Shown here piece by piece: positions 1-11,400 of a stretch of DNA of 64,000 nucleotides. The stretch is from Microthyrium microscopicum (Eukaryota > Ascomycota > Dothideomycetes > Microthyriales > Microthyriaceae): positions 1,370,070 through 1,434,069 of the forward strand of contig MU004236.1 in assembly GCA_010405405.1 (NCBI GenBank), given 5' to 3'. The position numbers were made by a program, and so were the translations under genes. The notes under the pieces are model-generated. The model searched no databases and had not been told where the DNA came from. It saw nothing but the letters and a program-made list of their open reading frames with translations. Numbering within the stretch: the first letter of the stretch is position 1; each line of letters starts with the position of its first letter.

Positions 1-3000
1 ATTTCCCCATAGGATCTGCCGCAGCCACACCTACTACTGCTGACAAGCGATCTGGGTTTGGCAGCATGAGCCGATTCAAAGGATTGATGAAAGAGTCCAA
101 CGGAGAAGGAAACTCGCCTCTTAGAGAGAAGACGTCGCTCATAGGACTGGGGAGTTACCTCGACAACGCAGAATCCAAGCCACCGCCATCCAAAAGTGAA
201 ACCTCGAACCCGTTCGCCGAGTCTAAATTACCGACTGGAAGCGCTGCTTTACAAGGTGGGGATGACTTGAGCCCGCCTCGAACTCGAGGTACTGCTCAAC
301 GTCTTCCAGGAATAAGCAGTAGACTAAGCCAGGACTTCCAACAAGACGCGAATCAGCACCCGTCGCGTGGTGGTCCTGGCGAACCGATGAGCCCCACTGG
401 CACCAATACATATCAAAGCCCAGAGAATAACAAGCACCAGTCGAGCGAATTAACCAATGATGCGTTTCAACAGACTTTACCAGGACTTGGTGGTTACATG
501 CCGGGCGAGACCTTCCCTGGCCTAGCTGGATTCAATAGCATGAAGCCCGGCCCTGGCCTTGATACAGTGGATCGAAGCGGAAGTCGAGGACCTTCACTTG
601 GCCAGATGGGTTCTCTTCCAGGGCTAGGCTCAAGTTCAACCTGGAACACTATGCAAGCGACGGCTGGTACACCTACGCGTGAGCGTCCGGCTCCTTTTGG
701 AACTGCGTTTGGAGATGGAATCTTTTCTCCAGTCGATCAACCAGCAGGGCTAGGATTCTCACCTAGTACTTTTGGAAATGCGTCTGGCTTTGGTAGTATC
801 GGCCGAGGAAGCCGGATACAATCTTTTCTACCGCAGGCAATGCACGATCAAACAAGACAACAAGACCCTGCTGGATTATCTAATGATAGACCATTTGATC
901 CATTCAGTATGCCATCACAATCTGGATATCAAGGCTTGGATCGAAACATGTTTGGCGCAGGCCCATTAGGAGGTCCTCCGACTCGGGAGGGCGATAGCCC
1001 TTTTCGAACAGGTCGAGCCTTCCCACTAGATGATATGATTTCAAGTCAGAATCCTGGCAGCGTTCCTGGCGACAACAATGCATCTCCTATCATTGCCTCA
1101 GGGACCACACCTCAGCAGGGAGCTCAAGGGATTTCCCGGGGTCCACAACGTCAAGGCTCTGTCAACAGTAACACTTCCAGTCAACCAGGGCCTCCACAAG
1201 TCAGAACCATGGTTATGCCCGATAGAATGAAGTGGGTGTACAAAGACCCGGATGGAGTAACTCGAGGTCACTATTCAGGTCTGGAAATGCATGACTGGTA
1301 CAAGGCGGGCTACTTCACACCAGAGTTGCTCATTCGAAAGCTTGAAGATAGGGAATTTGAACCACTTGCTCAGTTGATTCGGAGAATTGGCAACTCTCGG
1401 GAGCCATTTCTGGTTCCTCAAATCGGTGTGCCTCATGAGCCTGTCAATGCTCGCGGCATGCCTTTGGGCGGCGCCGGCGGCGGTCAGCCTCCTTTCCCCA
1501 ATAGCTTTCCAAGCTTCGGGACTACATTGACCGCTGAACAACAAAATGCCTTGGAGCGACGCAAGCAGGAGGAGCAGTTTTTGATGGCTCGCCAGAAGGA
1601 ATCTCTCGCTCAACGACAGTATATGATGAATATTGGGATGCATGGTAATAGCGGTAGCAGCTTCCCCACGCCCACTCTCAACCACCAGGCGAGCCAGCAA
1701 AGCTTGCATAGCCAGCCTAGTTTTGGGAATCTCGCCTCTATTGGAAATTTTGGAGCTCCAGGCATGCCAGGGCCTATAGGGGCTAGTCCTGCTATGCCGG
1801 GTATGGTCGATACTGGCTATCGTGGAGCGCCTGGTATGCCATCCGCTGGTGGATTAGGCATGGATGTGCTTAGCAATGTGCCTGAAGAAGGCCTCAATGA
1901 CATTATGAGCCGCCTCGATATGAACCTAGGCTCTGGGCATGATGGACTTGGCTCACTTGGCCCTTTAGGCCAGCACGGGAACGGAGCTAATCAAGCTCAT
2001 CAGGTCGCCGCCATGCTTAATGATCGTGCAAGACTGCAACGCGAACAATCAGAGGCTCACAAGTTTCAGCTTTCACAAGATGAATATGAAGCTAAATACG
2101 CGTCTGAGCGCTTTCAACAGTTCCAAGACTTGCGCTCCGATGCGCAGACTGAACCCTCAGAATATGAGGATCACGAAGACAGTTCATTTCCACCAACAAA
2201 AGAAGGGGCCGATGCCATGATGAGCTCAAAGGATCTTCTGTCTGAAATGGAGCGTCTACGAGAACGGGAGCAATCCATTACACAGCAAGTCCAGGAAGCC
2301 GTTGCCAATAAGGGGGCTCAACCTATGGCATGGAATCGTGTGGATCCCGTCACTATGCAACCTATCGTGCCACCACCACAGTCAAGCTCGCCCATGCCAG
2401 CACCAGTTGCACAACGCAAACAAAATGTCGCCGATACACTAGCAGCGGGGTCTCGATCTCGTTCACAAACGCCATCGCTCGACACACCATCTGCATCCAT
2501 AGCACCATGGGCAAAGGATTCTAATGAGGCGTCCAAAGGACCATCCTTGAAAGAAATTCAAGAAGCTGAGGCTAAAAAGGCAGCGCAGCAGGAAGAAATT
2601 GCTGCTGCTGCTCGCCGAGCCGCTCTTGAAAGAGAGGTACTGGCTCAGCAGTCAACTATAGCACCAGCTCCTGGCTTACCGTCTACCTCGACCTGGGCAA
2701 GTGGTGCACCCGTGCCAAACGGCGCTCCCGTGTGGGGAGCGAAGACCACCGTCAAAGTTGGTCCCCCAGCAACTGGCAAGAAGACACTACAACAGATACA
2801 AAAGGAAGAGGAAGCGCGCAAACAACGCGCTGCTGTCTCCTCTACCGTGACTGCTACTGCTGGTGCAACACAGATCCTGTCCTCGGGCAAACGGTATGCA
2901 GATCTCGCGAGTAGAGTTACTCCTGCGCAACCAGCTGCTCCTGGGCCTGGAGGTGCGTGGACTACGGTGGGAGCAGGTGGCAAGACCAAAGCACCTGGAC

Positions 3001-3547
3001 CGGCTCTTCCTGCTCTCCCTGGTCGCTCTGTTAGTGGCAGTATTGCGACCATCGCTCAGCAAGCAACTCCGAAGCCTAAGCAGCCCATCCGTAGCACGAC
3101 TATGGGCAATGCCCGTCCGGGACAAGTTGATGCGGTAGAGGAGTTTAGAAAATGGGCCGTCAAGGAACTTGGTAATCATCTCAACAAGGGTATCACTGGT
3201 AAGTCACTACCCCTTTTATTCATCCTCCAGTAAATACTAACTTCAACACAGCCGATGACTTTGTGCAGACTCTGTTCGCTATTGGCCTTGAGCCCGAGGT
3301 TCTGACTGAAGCTGTGCATTATAACTCGCAGACCATTGACAGCCGTCACTTTGCCGAGGAGTTTATCCGTCGACGCAAGTTGGCCGACAAGGGCGTGGTA
3401 GCGCCCGACTCGACGCCAGCCCTGCCGACGGCAAACGCTAGCAATGCAGCAGGAGGCTGGAACGAGGTGGCCAAGAAGGTTCAGCCCCAGGAGAGCCCGA
3501 GCAATTTCAAGGTCGTCGCAGCAAAGAAGAAGGGCGGTCGTAGATAG
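1..3547 (+). CDS. GYF-domain protein (Smy2/GIGYF-like), 5' partial
   Basis: Exons are 1-3198 (open from base 3, so the gene enters from the left) and 3252-3547. The intron at 3199-3251 has a GTAAGT donor and a TACTAAC branch site at 3235-3241. The visible product is a Gly/Pro/Gln-rich, mostly disordered protein. A GYF domain is encoded at about 1228-1425 (W-V-Y-K-D-P-D-G, then G-H-Y-S-G, M-H-D-W-Y and G-Y-F). GYF domains bind proline-rich ligands, and the fungal/animal relatives act in mRNA repression and vesicle traffic. The middle is Gln/Glu/Ala coiled coil (about 2200-2640). The C terminus, read across the splice, is a compact helical block ending in a basic K-K-K-G-G-R-R tail. An ATG at 66 is possible, but the open frame upstream and the fungal homologues' long N termini argue that the true start lies outside the window. 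Confidence 0.85.
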
Positions 3548-3947
3548 TCCCGAGTGGCTATGGAAAGCTAGCTTTCGAGTGGTCGTAAAAGTTGAATGAT
3601 GCAACGAAAGCGGTGGGTAGATTCATTCTTTTGACAGGAGCCGATGACAGAAGCCTGGTCCGAGAAGCACTCTTTCATTCTGCTCCTGGGCGAAGCTTTC
3701 CAAGTTCGAAGGCGACTGTTTTATTGTTAGCGCACGTCCAGAACGGTCCTTATCCTCTGACATGCCTGATATACCCGATTTTTCTTAAGGATATCACAAC
3801 ATCAGCGTTGGGTTCAGCAGTAGTAGTAGTCTTTAGTATCAAAAACATTCATTTCGTGCTTTATATAAAGGGTATTCCAAAAACTCCGCCTCTCATCGCC
3901 AATGCTTCTCCACTCTATGCTCCTCCTCCCATGCCATCAATCCCCAA
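3548..3947. other. Convergent 3' intergenic region
   Basis: About 400 bp lie between the stops of the GYF gene and Spc24, which face each other. It probably holds both 3' UTRs; I see no coding signal or repeat. Confidence 0.5.
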
Positions 3948-4587
3948 TCATAGCGCATCCCAGAAATAATTTGCATAGAAATACCGCGAAAACCGCGGAT
4001 CAACATTCACAACCTTGACATCCCCCTTCTTCCCACTCCTTACCACCGCCTTGTTGTATAAACCCGTCTCCGCATCAGCTTCGACATCTATGCCCAGCAT
4101 CCGATATACCTTCAACTTCAACAACATCTCATCCGCACCCTCCTCCTCTCTCCCTGCCATACCACCCACACCCTCACCATCTTCGCTCAATGCACGCTTT
4201 GCACCACCGATTTCTTTCGCCAGTCTCTCCGTCGCAATCTCTAGCTCATGCGCTTCCTTGGCTATGCGGAACTTGGCTGTATCCAGACGGGAGATTTCTG
4301 TGCTGTGGGTTATGGGGTTGTGTGATTTTGTGGTGATGGCGTGGTTGTTTTGGAGGTTTGCGAGCGTGCGGTTTTGCGAGGCGAGGGTTGTTCGTTGAGA
4401 GGTGAGGAGGGAGGCGCGTTGGGAGTGCAGGTCTGCGAGGGCGGCGTGGGTGCGTTTTAGACAGTCGCGGTCGGGTTTGGTGCTGAAGTTTGTTATGCAG
4501 TTTGCTATTAGCTGGTGGAGTTGTTAGTTGAGAGGTATGTAAGGGGATGGGAGGGCTTACGGAGGCGGGATCTTCGTCGAGAAGCAT
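3948..4587 (-). CDS. spc24: Kinetochore protein Spc24
   Basis: Exons are 4587-4561 and 4511-3948, with a 49-bp intron at 4512-4560; together they encode 196 aa. Spc24 pairs with Spc25 in the Ndc80 complex and carries its globular end, which binds the inner kinetochore. The first exon encodes only nine residues (M-L-L-D-E-D-P-A-S). The middle is a long heptad-rich coiled coil. The C-terminal globular block is highly characteristic: L-K-L-K-V-Y-R-M-L-G-I-D, then K-K-G-D-V, then the ending R-F-S-R-Y-F-Y-A-N-Y-F-W. Length and two-part architecture match the family. A G/E-rich loop (about residues 123-137) joins coil and globule. The gene is divergent from Fis1. Confidence 0.93.
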
Positions 4588-5105
4588 TTTGTGGATGAGT
4601 TGGGGATGCTCTGCAGTCGGAGGTTTGTTGTTATGGTTTTTGGGTTGCGCACGTGTGGTTCGCGGGTGGTTGGAATAGGTTGGTTGCTTGGAGATTTGGG
4701 AGGCGACTGCTTTGATAGTTGTGGATCTAGCGCTGAAGGATTGTTTATCTTTGCGACAATTTGGTGGTTAAGAAGTGGTGAAGGAGATGGTGTTGAGGAT
4801 TGAAAGCGAATGTTTGTTTACACAGGGATTGCTAGGTTGCCAGGGGGCTAGGAGTCCGAAGGAACGACAGGTGGCGCTCTTTCCATTTTTGCCCCTCGAG
4901 CGCCACATGAGCTCAACTTCAATCAGTCGTCACTCGTCTCAGTCCCCTCCAACTTTCCGTCTGATCTTCTATCGCAAGTTATTCTTCTACTCAGTCAACA
5001 ACAAATTTTGTCACCCATATTACAGCCTTGTACTTCAGCCAACAGCGCCAATCCTTCTTTTCCTTATCCCTATCTCATTCCGCCCTCATCTCCACCACTC
5101 TCGAC
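4588..5105. promoter_or_regulatory. Shared divergent promoter region, Spc24/Fis1
   Basis: 518 bp lie between two head-to-head start codons. It is GT-rich on the Spc24 side and CT-rich (pyrimidine tracts about 4900-5100) just before the Fis1 ATG, as is common for fungal core promoters. I identify no specific operator. Confidence 0.5.
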
Positions 5106-5926
5106 ATGAGCACCGCTCTACCATGTATGTCCAAAAGCTTGCGCAGGCAACCATATAACAAGAACAAGACTAACAACATTTACAGATGCCGCTGATGCGG
5201 AAAGGTATACATCATCACCTTCTATCATCCTCCGCGACACAATCTAACGCCATCAATAGTCCACTAAAACCAGAAGAACTCTCTGTCCTACGAACACAAT
5301 ACGAGAACGAAGGCGAATACGTTGGCATACAAACCAAATTCAACTATGCATGGGTATAATATCTTGACTCCCGATGTTGTTCTATGATTCTAACTCGTCT
5401 TCTCAGGGCCTCATCAAGTCAACCGCACGCACCGATCAACAATACGGAGTCCAGCTACTCAGCGAAATCTTCCGCGCATCGCCTGATCGTCGTCGTGAAT
5501 GTCTCTACTACCTCGCCCTTGGCCACTACAAGCTCGGCAACTATGCTGAGAGCCGCAAATACAACGATTTACTGCTAGATCTGGAGCCTAACAATCTTCA
5601 AGCGGCAAGTCTTAGACAGTTGGTGGACGATAAGGTGCAGAAAGAAGGTAAGAAATCAACCCCCTCGGAAACACCTGAAATCTATCGTCAAGAATATCGT
5701 GGACTGTATATAATGATGTGTTGGGCTTTGTGCTGCTTTTTGAGCAGGTTACGCGGCCTAGTGCCAGCATATCATCCTAGAATTGGCTCGATACCACAGC
5801 TTGCCCAAATGGATCAAACCAGTTTGCTAACACGTCACAGGTCTAGTGGGTGTAGCAATCGTAGGCGGCATCACAGTAGCAGCCGGTGTGGTTGCAGGGC
5901 TATTGATGAGAGGACGACGGAGGTGA
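5106..5926 (+). CDS. fis1: Mitochondrial fission protein Fis1
   Basis: Five exons (5106-5124, 5186-5204, 5260-5353, 5407-5647, 5841-5926) give 152 aa, the family length. Fis1 is a tail-anchored outer mitochondrial/peroxisomal membrane protein whose TPR-like bundle recruits fission adaptors and dynamin. Seen here: the helical block containing K-F-N-Y-A-W-G-L-I-K-S; the TPR-type motif with [18 protein letters not shown]; and a C-terminal hydrophobic anchor ([18 protein letters not shown]) followed by R-G-R-R-R, the standard tail-anchor layout. The first two exons are only 19 nt each, so automatic callers could miss the start. The last intron (193 bp) is long for this genome. Confidence 0.95.
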
Positions 5927-6119
5927 TAACCTTATGGTACATAATATGTTGCATTGCGTAATGGTACAGGTTATATAACGGTTTCCCGGTTGAAATGTAA
6001 TGCTTCCTCCTCCCCAACTCCAAAACCGATCAAAGCCAAACTGGGAGTGTTTACTGTTATACGTAACGTGTGTATAAGGTGGGTAGGATCTCCCGGATGA
6101 GCCAAGGTAGACTGGTCGT

Positions 6120-7304
6120 TTAGTCCTCTTGTAAGTAAGCAAGAGCATTATCGACAAAATCCGGATCGAGCAAGCTGTCAGCGCTATATGGCGCACTATC
6201 GCCAGAATCAAGCCCAGGGTCCGTTGAACCTGCCATAGACGGCAATGACATGTCCTGAGAAGACGCCTCAAACATCATCGGGTCCATGGCCATGGGGACT
6301 CCCTCATTTGGCCAACTGGGTTGAAACTGTTGTTGAAGCACCCAATCTGCTCCTTCCGTGAATGGGAAGGCAGACATATCCAGCCCTCCAACTTCCATAC
6401 TAGACTGTTCAAGCACCAACCCAGATCCAGCGCCTTCTGTACCCGGAAAGCTGCCCATATTGACAGCTTCCATTTCCACATCTGCAGCCCGTGGAGGCAC
6501 CAACTCCGACCCTTCTATAAACGGACATCTAATCACATCCTTGGCATCGTGGCAAATCCGCCCCATTCTCGCAATGCCGGGCGTGTGGTACACGTCTTCT
6601 GCTTCCGCACACGACATGGTCGTTACCATGGCGTATGCGTTGGCTGGCCAGGGCAGTGCTTGTATACAGCCGCGACCGTTGTGGTTGCTGCGGATGTTGG
6701 ACAGGGCTTGTTGTTTGCCGGGGTGGGCATGGATGCGGTAGTGGACCCCGTGTTTTTGGAAGTGGGCTTTGACCTGTGAGGTGGGTGGTTAGTACTGAGG
6801 CTGTGGGTAATGCTATCCACAAAGGAAAGTGCTAATGAGTGCGATGGAGCCATATAAGGCGATGAGACATTCCAATAAAAGGCTAAAATGCGAGGAAATG
6901 GCAATCTTGGACATTCAGAATGCTGAATTCTGGAGATTTGAAGAGGGTTTCAAAGTTCCTATCGAGTGTCATGGCAGTTATCGACTGCAATGGGAGTCAT
7001 AGATAGCCATTGCAAATCCCAAGTCAAGACTGAAACATGAGAAACTGAGGATTTGGGATACCCAAAATGTTGAAAATGGAAGGTTTTGCAGAACTCTTCG
7101 GATCTCCCATCGAGTTTTATGGTAGCCATCGACTGCGATGGGAATCATAGCATGCGATAGCAAATTACGATTTCAGGATGCACATACCAAACTAGCTGCC
7201 GCCTCAGCAGCTTTTGTGACCTCCTCTTCAAGTGTCCAACCGCTTTGGAATACTTGAGAGGTGTTGCCCATTTGGCATTTGGGAACTTCTGTTCGTTGAG
7301 ACAT
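6120..7304 (-). CDS. Unknown protein, two exons
   Basis: Proposed exons are 7304-7188 (39 codons) and 6773-6120, joined in frame across a 414-bp intron (GTATGT donor, CACAG acceptor), for 256 aa. I do not recognise a family. Residues about 40-100 look compact, with several Cys/His residues (H-F-Q-K-H-G-V-H-Y-R-I-H, N-H-N-G-R-G-C). The remainder is acidic, Met/Pro/Ser-rich and disordered, ending in a short acidic helix (D-N-A-L-A-Y-L-Q-E-D) that could be an activation-type or docking peptide. No signal peptide or membrane segment is seen. The unusually long intron carries a tandem duplication (separate entry), so extra small exons are possible. Confidence 0.6.
6905..7170. repeat. Diverged tandem duplication inside an intron
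   Basis: Two copies of a unit with about 148-bp period are seen by eye. For example 6971-7000 (atggcagttatcgactgcaa...) matches 7119-7148 (atggtagccatcgactgcga...), and the flanking stretches (tggacattcagaatg... versus gatacccaaaatgttg...) also align. The copies differ at many positions, so the duplication is not recent. It expands the single intron of the unknown gene at 6120-7304. Confidence 0.6.
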
Positions 7305-7914
7305 CTTGATAGTCTATGGGTATAAACGTGGAATGTTGAGCTGGGTAGGTTGAACTGGGGATATTGATAGGGGATATTGGGCAAGTATTGAAGATTATGT
7401 TATTCTAGGATTATTGGGAGGACTTGAGTAGTTTAAATACTCATATATTGCTAATGGATGCCTTGAGAGTTGAACAATGGTTGAAGAAACCATAATTGAG
7501 ATGGAAAGACATGCAAGAACGGCAGGTACGCGACGCTTCTGTAGGATTGAAGGGTAGAGTCGACGACTAGCTATGATGTTTTGGTAGTAACTAGAGCTAA
7601 CTTCAGCTTTTTGAGTCCATAACCTTCAGTGATGGGCGTGACATCAGGAAAGCGCAAATGGTGATTATGAATGTTCAACCGTTGAGCATGAGCTTCTTGA
7701 GCCCAAAACTCTGCCTCTTACTAATGGCGAGAAGACGAGAACATGGTATGAAATATGGTAGGCACGATAATACCTTCCGGTGATGTCTACATTGGTAAAA
7801 CATCATATGCGACGCGATCATGTAGATTCTTAGCTGGTACATCTCGCCTCCACAAAACCCAAGTCCCACGTCACAAAGAATGGAAATCTGGATCATTAAT
7901 ACTGAATACGCAAA
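7305..7914. other. Intergenic: upstream of the unknown gene, downstream of PLD
   Basis: 610 bp, AT-richer than the flanking genes. It should contain the promoter of the minus-strand gene ending at 6120 and the phospholipase D 3' UTR. I see no credible coding exon. Confidence 0.4.
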
Positions 7915-10697
7915 CTAAGTGTAAATACTCTCCGTAATCTCATTAACAGCCAACCCCCGCTCCGCCATCTCCGCATCGCACAAAAAGTCCAACGGCATCC
8001 ACACCAAATGCCCCTTGATCTGATCCAGCTGCTTCTTGATTTCCACAGGACTCATTTCCGTATCCCAAATATGGCCTTGCAAATGCGTCTTATCCTGCTT
8101 TGGATTTGGCGTGAAGTTTTCGTAGTCTTCAAAGGTTTTGACTGCAAAGTATTGGTTAGCGAGTTCCATTTGGTACACTCAACTTTGGTACGCAGAGCAA
8201 GTCTGGTACATATCTACAAGTATGCGCTCATCAAAGGTCACTTACTGCTATTATCTGGATCTGCGTGAAACAGGTCCCGGAAGACTCGCGTGTTCGTATC
8301 TGCCTGTTCCGTCCATATTTTCCAGAGTTTGTCACATAGTGGATCTGCGACGAGTTCGAATTCGCTTCCTTCGTCGTTATTGTTGGGTCCGTCGCCTGGT
8401 GGTTGAGCATTTGGGTCGTTGGAACCGTCTAGATCTTGCGGTTCTAGAAGACCTAGATGTTCGCGCCAAAGACGTCTACGGAGCGTTGCAGCGTGATGAC
8501 CTGCTTGGTATGGTTTGCCATCCATCATTGACTCTAGCTCGTTTGTGTCTTCCATGACTATCGAGAGCTCTGAATCGTGTACACCCAGCTGTGACCGATC
8601 GTTAATGTTCGATGAACCACAGATGACTATTTTGTCGTCTACAATCAGAAGTTTGGCGTGGATGTAGAGTTCTTCTTGGATGAAGTTCTCGCGCTCGAGA
8701 TCATCTGCGCCTTCGTGCCAGTGTTCGTCGCTGACGTTCTTAGTGTTCAGCATAGCGTTTTGGGCCACTGTGCTTGAAGTCATTTTGCCTAATTCAGTAC
8801 CGTCCGCAGTATCTTTAGCCGCGACCTCTTCTTTGTGCGCCTCGAACTTTCTCTTGGTGTCAACGCCATGCTCCTCTGCTAGATGGCCAGAGTCATCCGA
8901 TGTCAACGAGGAGTCGGATGCGTTGCGTTTCGAAGCACCGGCTTTTGCGTCTTTGGATGGCTTGATATTATCACCCATAATCTCATCTGCCTCAGCATTT
9001 TGAACATCTTGATACTTGATGCCTGTCTCCTCTTCCTTCTTCTTGATGTCAGGGGTTGTATTCAGGCGATCATATGAACGCAAGTTGAACGTGAAAATAT
9101 GTTCAGTAGGGTCTACGCCTTCAGCGCGAATTCGCTCGTAGATCGAGTGTTCGCCACGTAATAGTGATTTGTACTGGTAATCCATAATGGCACGGGTTCC
9201 CATTGCTGCGTCCTCACGCAAGTCACCTGCGAAGCCAGGAATCGCGGGAATGACGATAATGACCCGAAACTTTCGCTTTTCCTTGCCCGCGCGCACAACA
9301 GCATCAACGATTGCGCGGCCAATAAGATTTTGGATGGGTGCTTGATGTTCTCCTGTAGCTGTGATAAAGAACTGGTTTTCGATGTAAACGAAGTGCTGTG
9401 CGTTGGCGATGACTTCGCAGTACGCATTTTGAATACTGTGCTCAGGAAGGATTCCACTGCTCCAGTCTGCGCTGCTGCGAACAAGCTGTGCCTTCACTGT
9501 GCCTCGATTATCGAGATTTTTGGTGCTCATGGGACTAAGAGGGTGGTGTGTGTAACCACCTTCGGGGAATTTGGGGCGCTGAACTCCAACGAGATCCTCA
9601 TCTTTGCCCTCGCGGCCTTCCAGAGTCAGCCATGGGTATTTGCCTTTGCGCTTATATTTGTCGCGCTTGCAAAAGTTCCATCGCAGAACAAAGTGCTCAG
9701 CAATGTCAAAGACGCATGGGCCGATCAAGCCCATCGATACATCATGCCATGGCATGCGGCCATATTCTGCCTTTGAAAGCTGATTTTTCTTCCAATCTTG
9801 GACTGACTGAAAATCCATGATACGGTTATTGTTGAAGTCCTGACCTGGAAATACCTCATTTTGAACACCTTGAGGATGGATATCTGCCATGGTGTGCTGG
9901 TGCGCATCCCATCGACCAAAACATAGATCCAAGCCACCAATGAAGGCCATGTTGTAATCAATCACAATGAACTTCTCGTGATGTGCCCAGTAAAAGGTCA
10001 TGTCTCCTGCATTTACCAGAAAATTGTGTTCTGGATGACGCATCACTTTGATATTGCCATATCCGGGTGAGCCTTTTGGGCAAAGTTTTTGAAGGCTTGT
10101 CTTAGTATGCATGCTGTTGCAAGTAATAGCAGCTTCAATCTCCTTGTAAACAATCACAAAGATTTTGACGCCTTGTTCCGCTTTCTTCTTCAAGATTTGA
10201 TCCAGACGCCATTCCTGGTTGTAGTATGGAGGGCGCCTCAAAAACAGTTCTGGAGAGAGCCACCAATCGGCGATGTAGATGGTCTCCTTTGCGCGATCCA
10301 AAGCGACCGAGACAGCCCAAAAGTAGTCTCGTCCGTCAACATACCATTTGACATCATTGCCTGGTCGTGGTGGTGCAAAGCTCTCAAATCGATGACCTTC
10401 TGCAATCTTGGTACGCTTCTCATCAGTCTCTTTTTCATGTTTCTCGTCGTGTCGATGATTTGGGTTGAAGAGGTTGCCATATTTGCCAATGCGATGCTTG
10501 AGGTTGTAGGCTTTGACCTTGAAATCGTACAGGCTGGAATTCTTTATCTTTTCTCTGAGATGTGGAAACGGTTTTGAATGGCCTGAACCGTCATCTTCAG
10601 ATTTGTTCTCATCGGTAGCTCCTCTGTGGGGAAGATTTAGATGGTGATGGTGGTGCCCAGCTGGGGCCTCGCTCTTTGGAGGTACGCCAGTCGCCAT
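7915..10697 (-). CDS. Phospholipase D
   Basis: Exons are 10697-8246 and 8141-7915 (103-bp intron at 8142-8245), 892 aa. PLD hydrolyses phosphatidylcholine to phosphatidic acid and choline at membranes. Both catalytic HKD motifs are intact: H-E-K-F-I-V-I-D near residue 237 (followed by G-G-L-D-L-C-F-G-R-W-D) and H-A-K-L-L-I-V-D-D near residue 678 (followed by G-S-S-N-I-N-D-R-S). The acidic, Lys-rich insert between them (about 9000-8740) looks disordered. There is no visible PX, PH or C2 domain, so this is the short fungal PLD type rather than a Spo14-type enzyme. The N terminus carries a five-His run. The frame extends upstream to another Met at 10826; I prefer 10697 (M-A-T-G-V-P-P) because the upstream stretch is not protein-like. 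Confidence 0.92.
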
Positions 10698-11400
10698 TGT
10701 GTTTGTCGCGGTCAGATTAAGACGGCAGTGAAAACGTTCGAATTGGCGAAGCGAACAGAGGGGGTTGATAAAAAGCTTGTCTTCACTTTCTGAGGAAATC
10801 ACGGCATGACTACTGAAGCTTGGCAAGTGCTAATTCTAAGGAAAAACTGGGTTTACTGGGCAGTAGCCAGTAGCCCTCACGACGACCACATGCTCCCGTA
10901 CAGATCCAGTGTGCACTGTGCAGTGCATCCAGTTGAGTGTCCACACATCAGGTTGGCCCCCGTTTGGCAAGCAGTCTACTCCAAATCCGTCCCATCTGAA
11001 CCCGCTTCTTGTACCCTCTCAAGAGAAGGGAATATGTACCCTGACGTCACCTCAAAATCAACTCTATGTGGGCCTAAAGATGGCGCTTGCAAACGCAAGA
11101 TCCACCATTTATTTGATCGTGGGCCATAAATTTAACGCTGATAAGGTTCAAGCCCGGATGAAGTACTCGAGACTGCTCTCATGCTGCTGTTTCAAACTTC
11201 ATTCCTGGAACAATTTTAAGGAAGTAACAGATCAAATAAAACATGGACCTGGCCTGGTCAACATTACAGGAAGGTGCACCCGTGTGTAGCCGGGGTTTAC
11301 TCCGTCCTTACTTAGAAGCGCGCGTCTGTCTGTCGCGTGTCATTTTTTTTATCATTCACGCCATTGACTTTGTCATCGCGACACAGGCCAAAATCACGGA
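10698..11400. promoter_or_regulatory. Divergent promoter region, PLD / mitochondrial PheRS
   Basis: 703 bp lie between the preferred start codons, or 574 bp if PLD starts at 10826. I recognise no regulatory motif. Confidence 0.45.

Noticed and set aside
1275-3179. Antisense ORFs inside the GYF gene
   Set aside because: They overlap a well-supported coding frame, lack splice structure, and have no recognisable domain.
10698-10826. Upstream in-frame Met of PLD at 10826
   Set aside because: The 43 extra residues look like translated 5' UTR, and the region overlaps the divergent promoter; 10697 is preferred.
11125-11165. tRNA B-box-like ggttcaagcccg
   Set aside because: No acceptor stem or A-box at the proper distance could be folded by eye.
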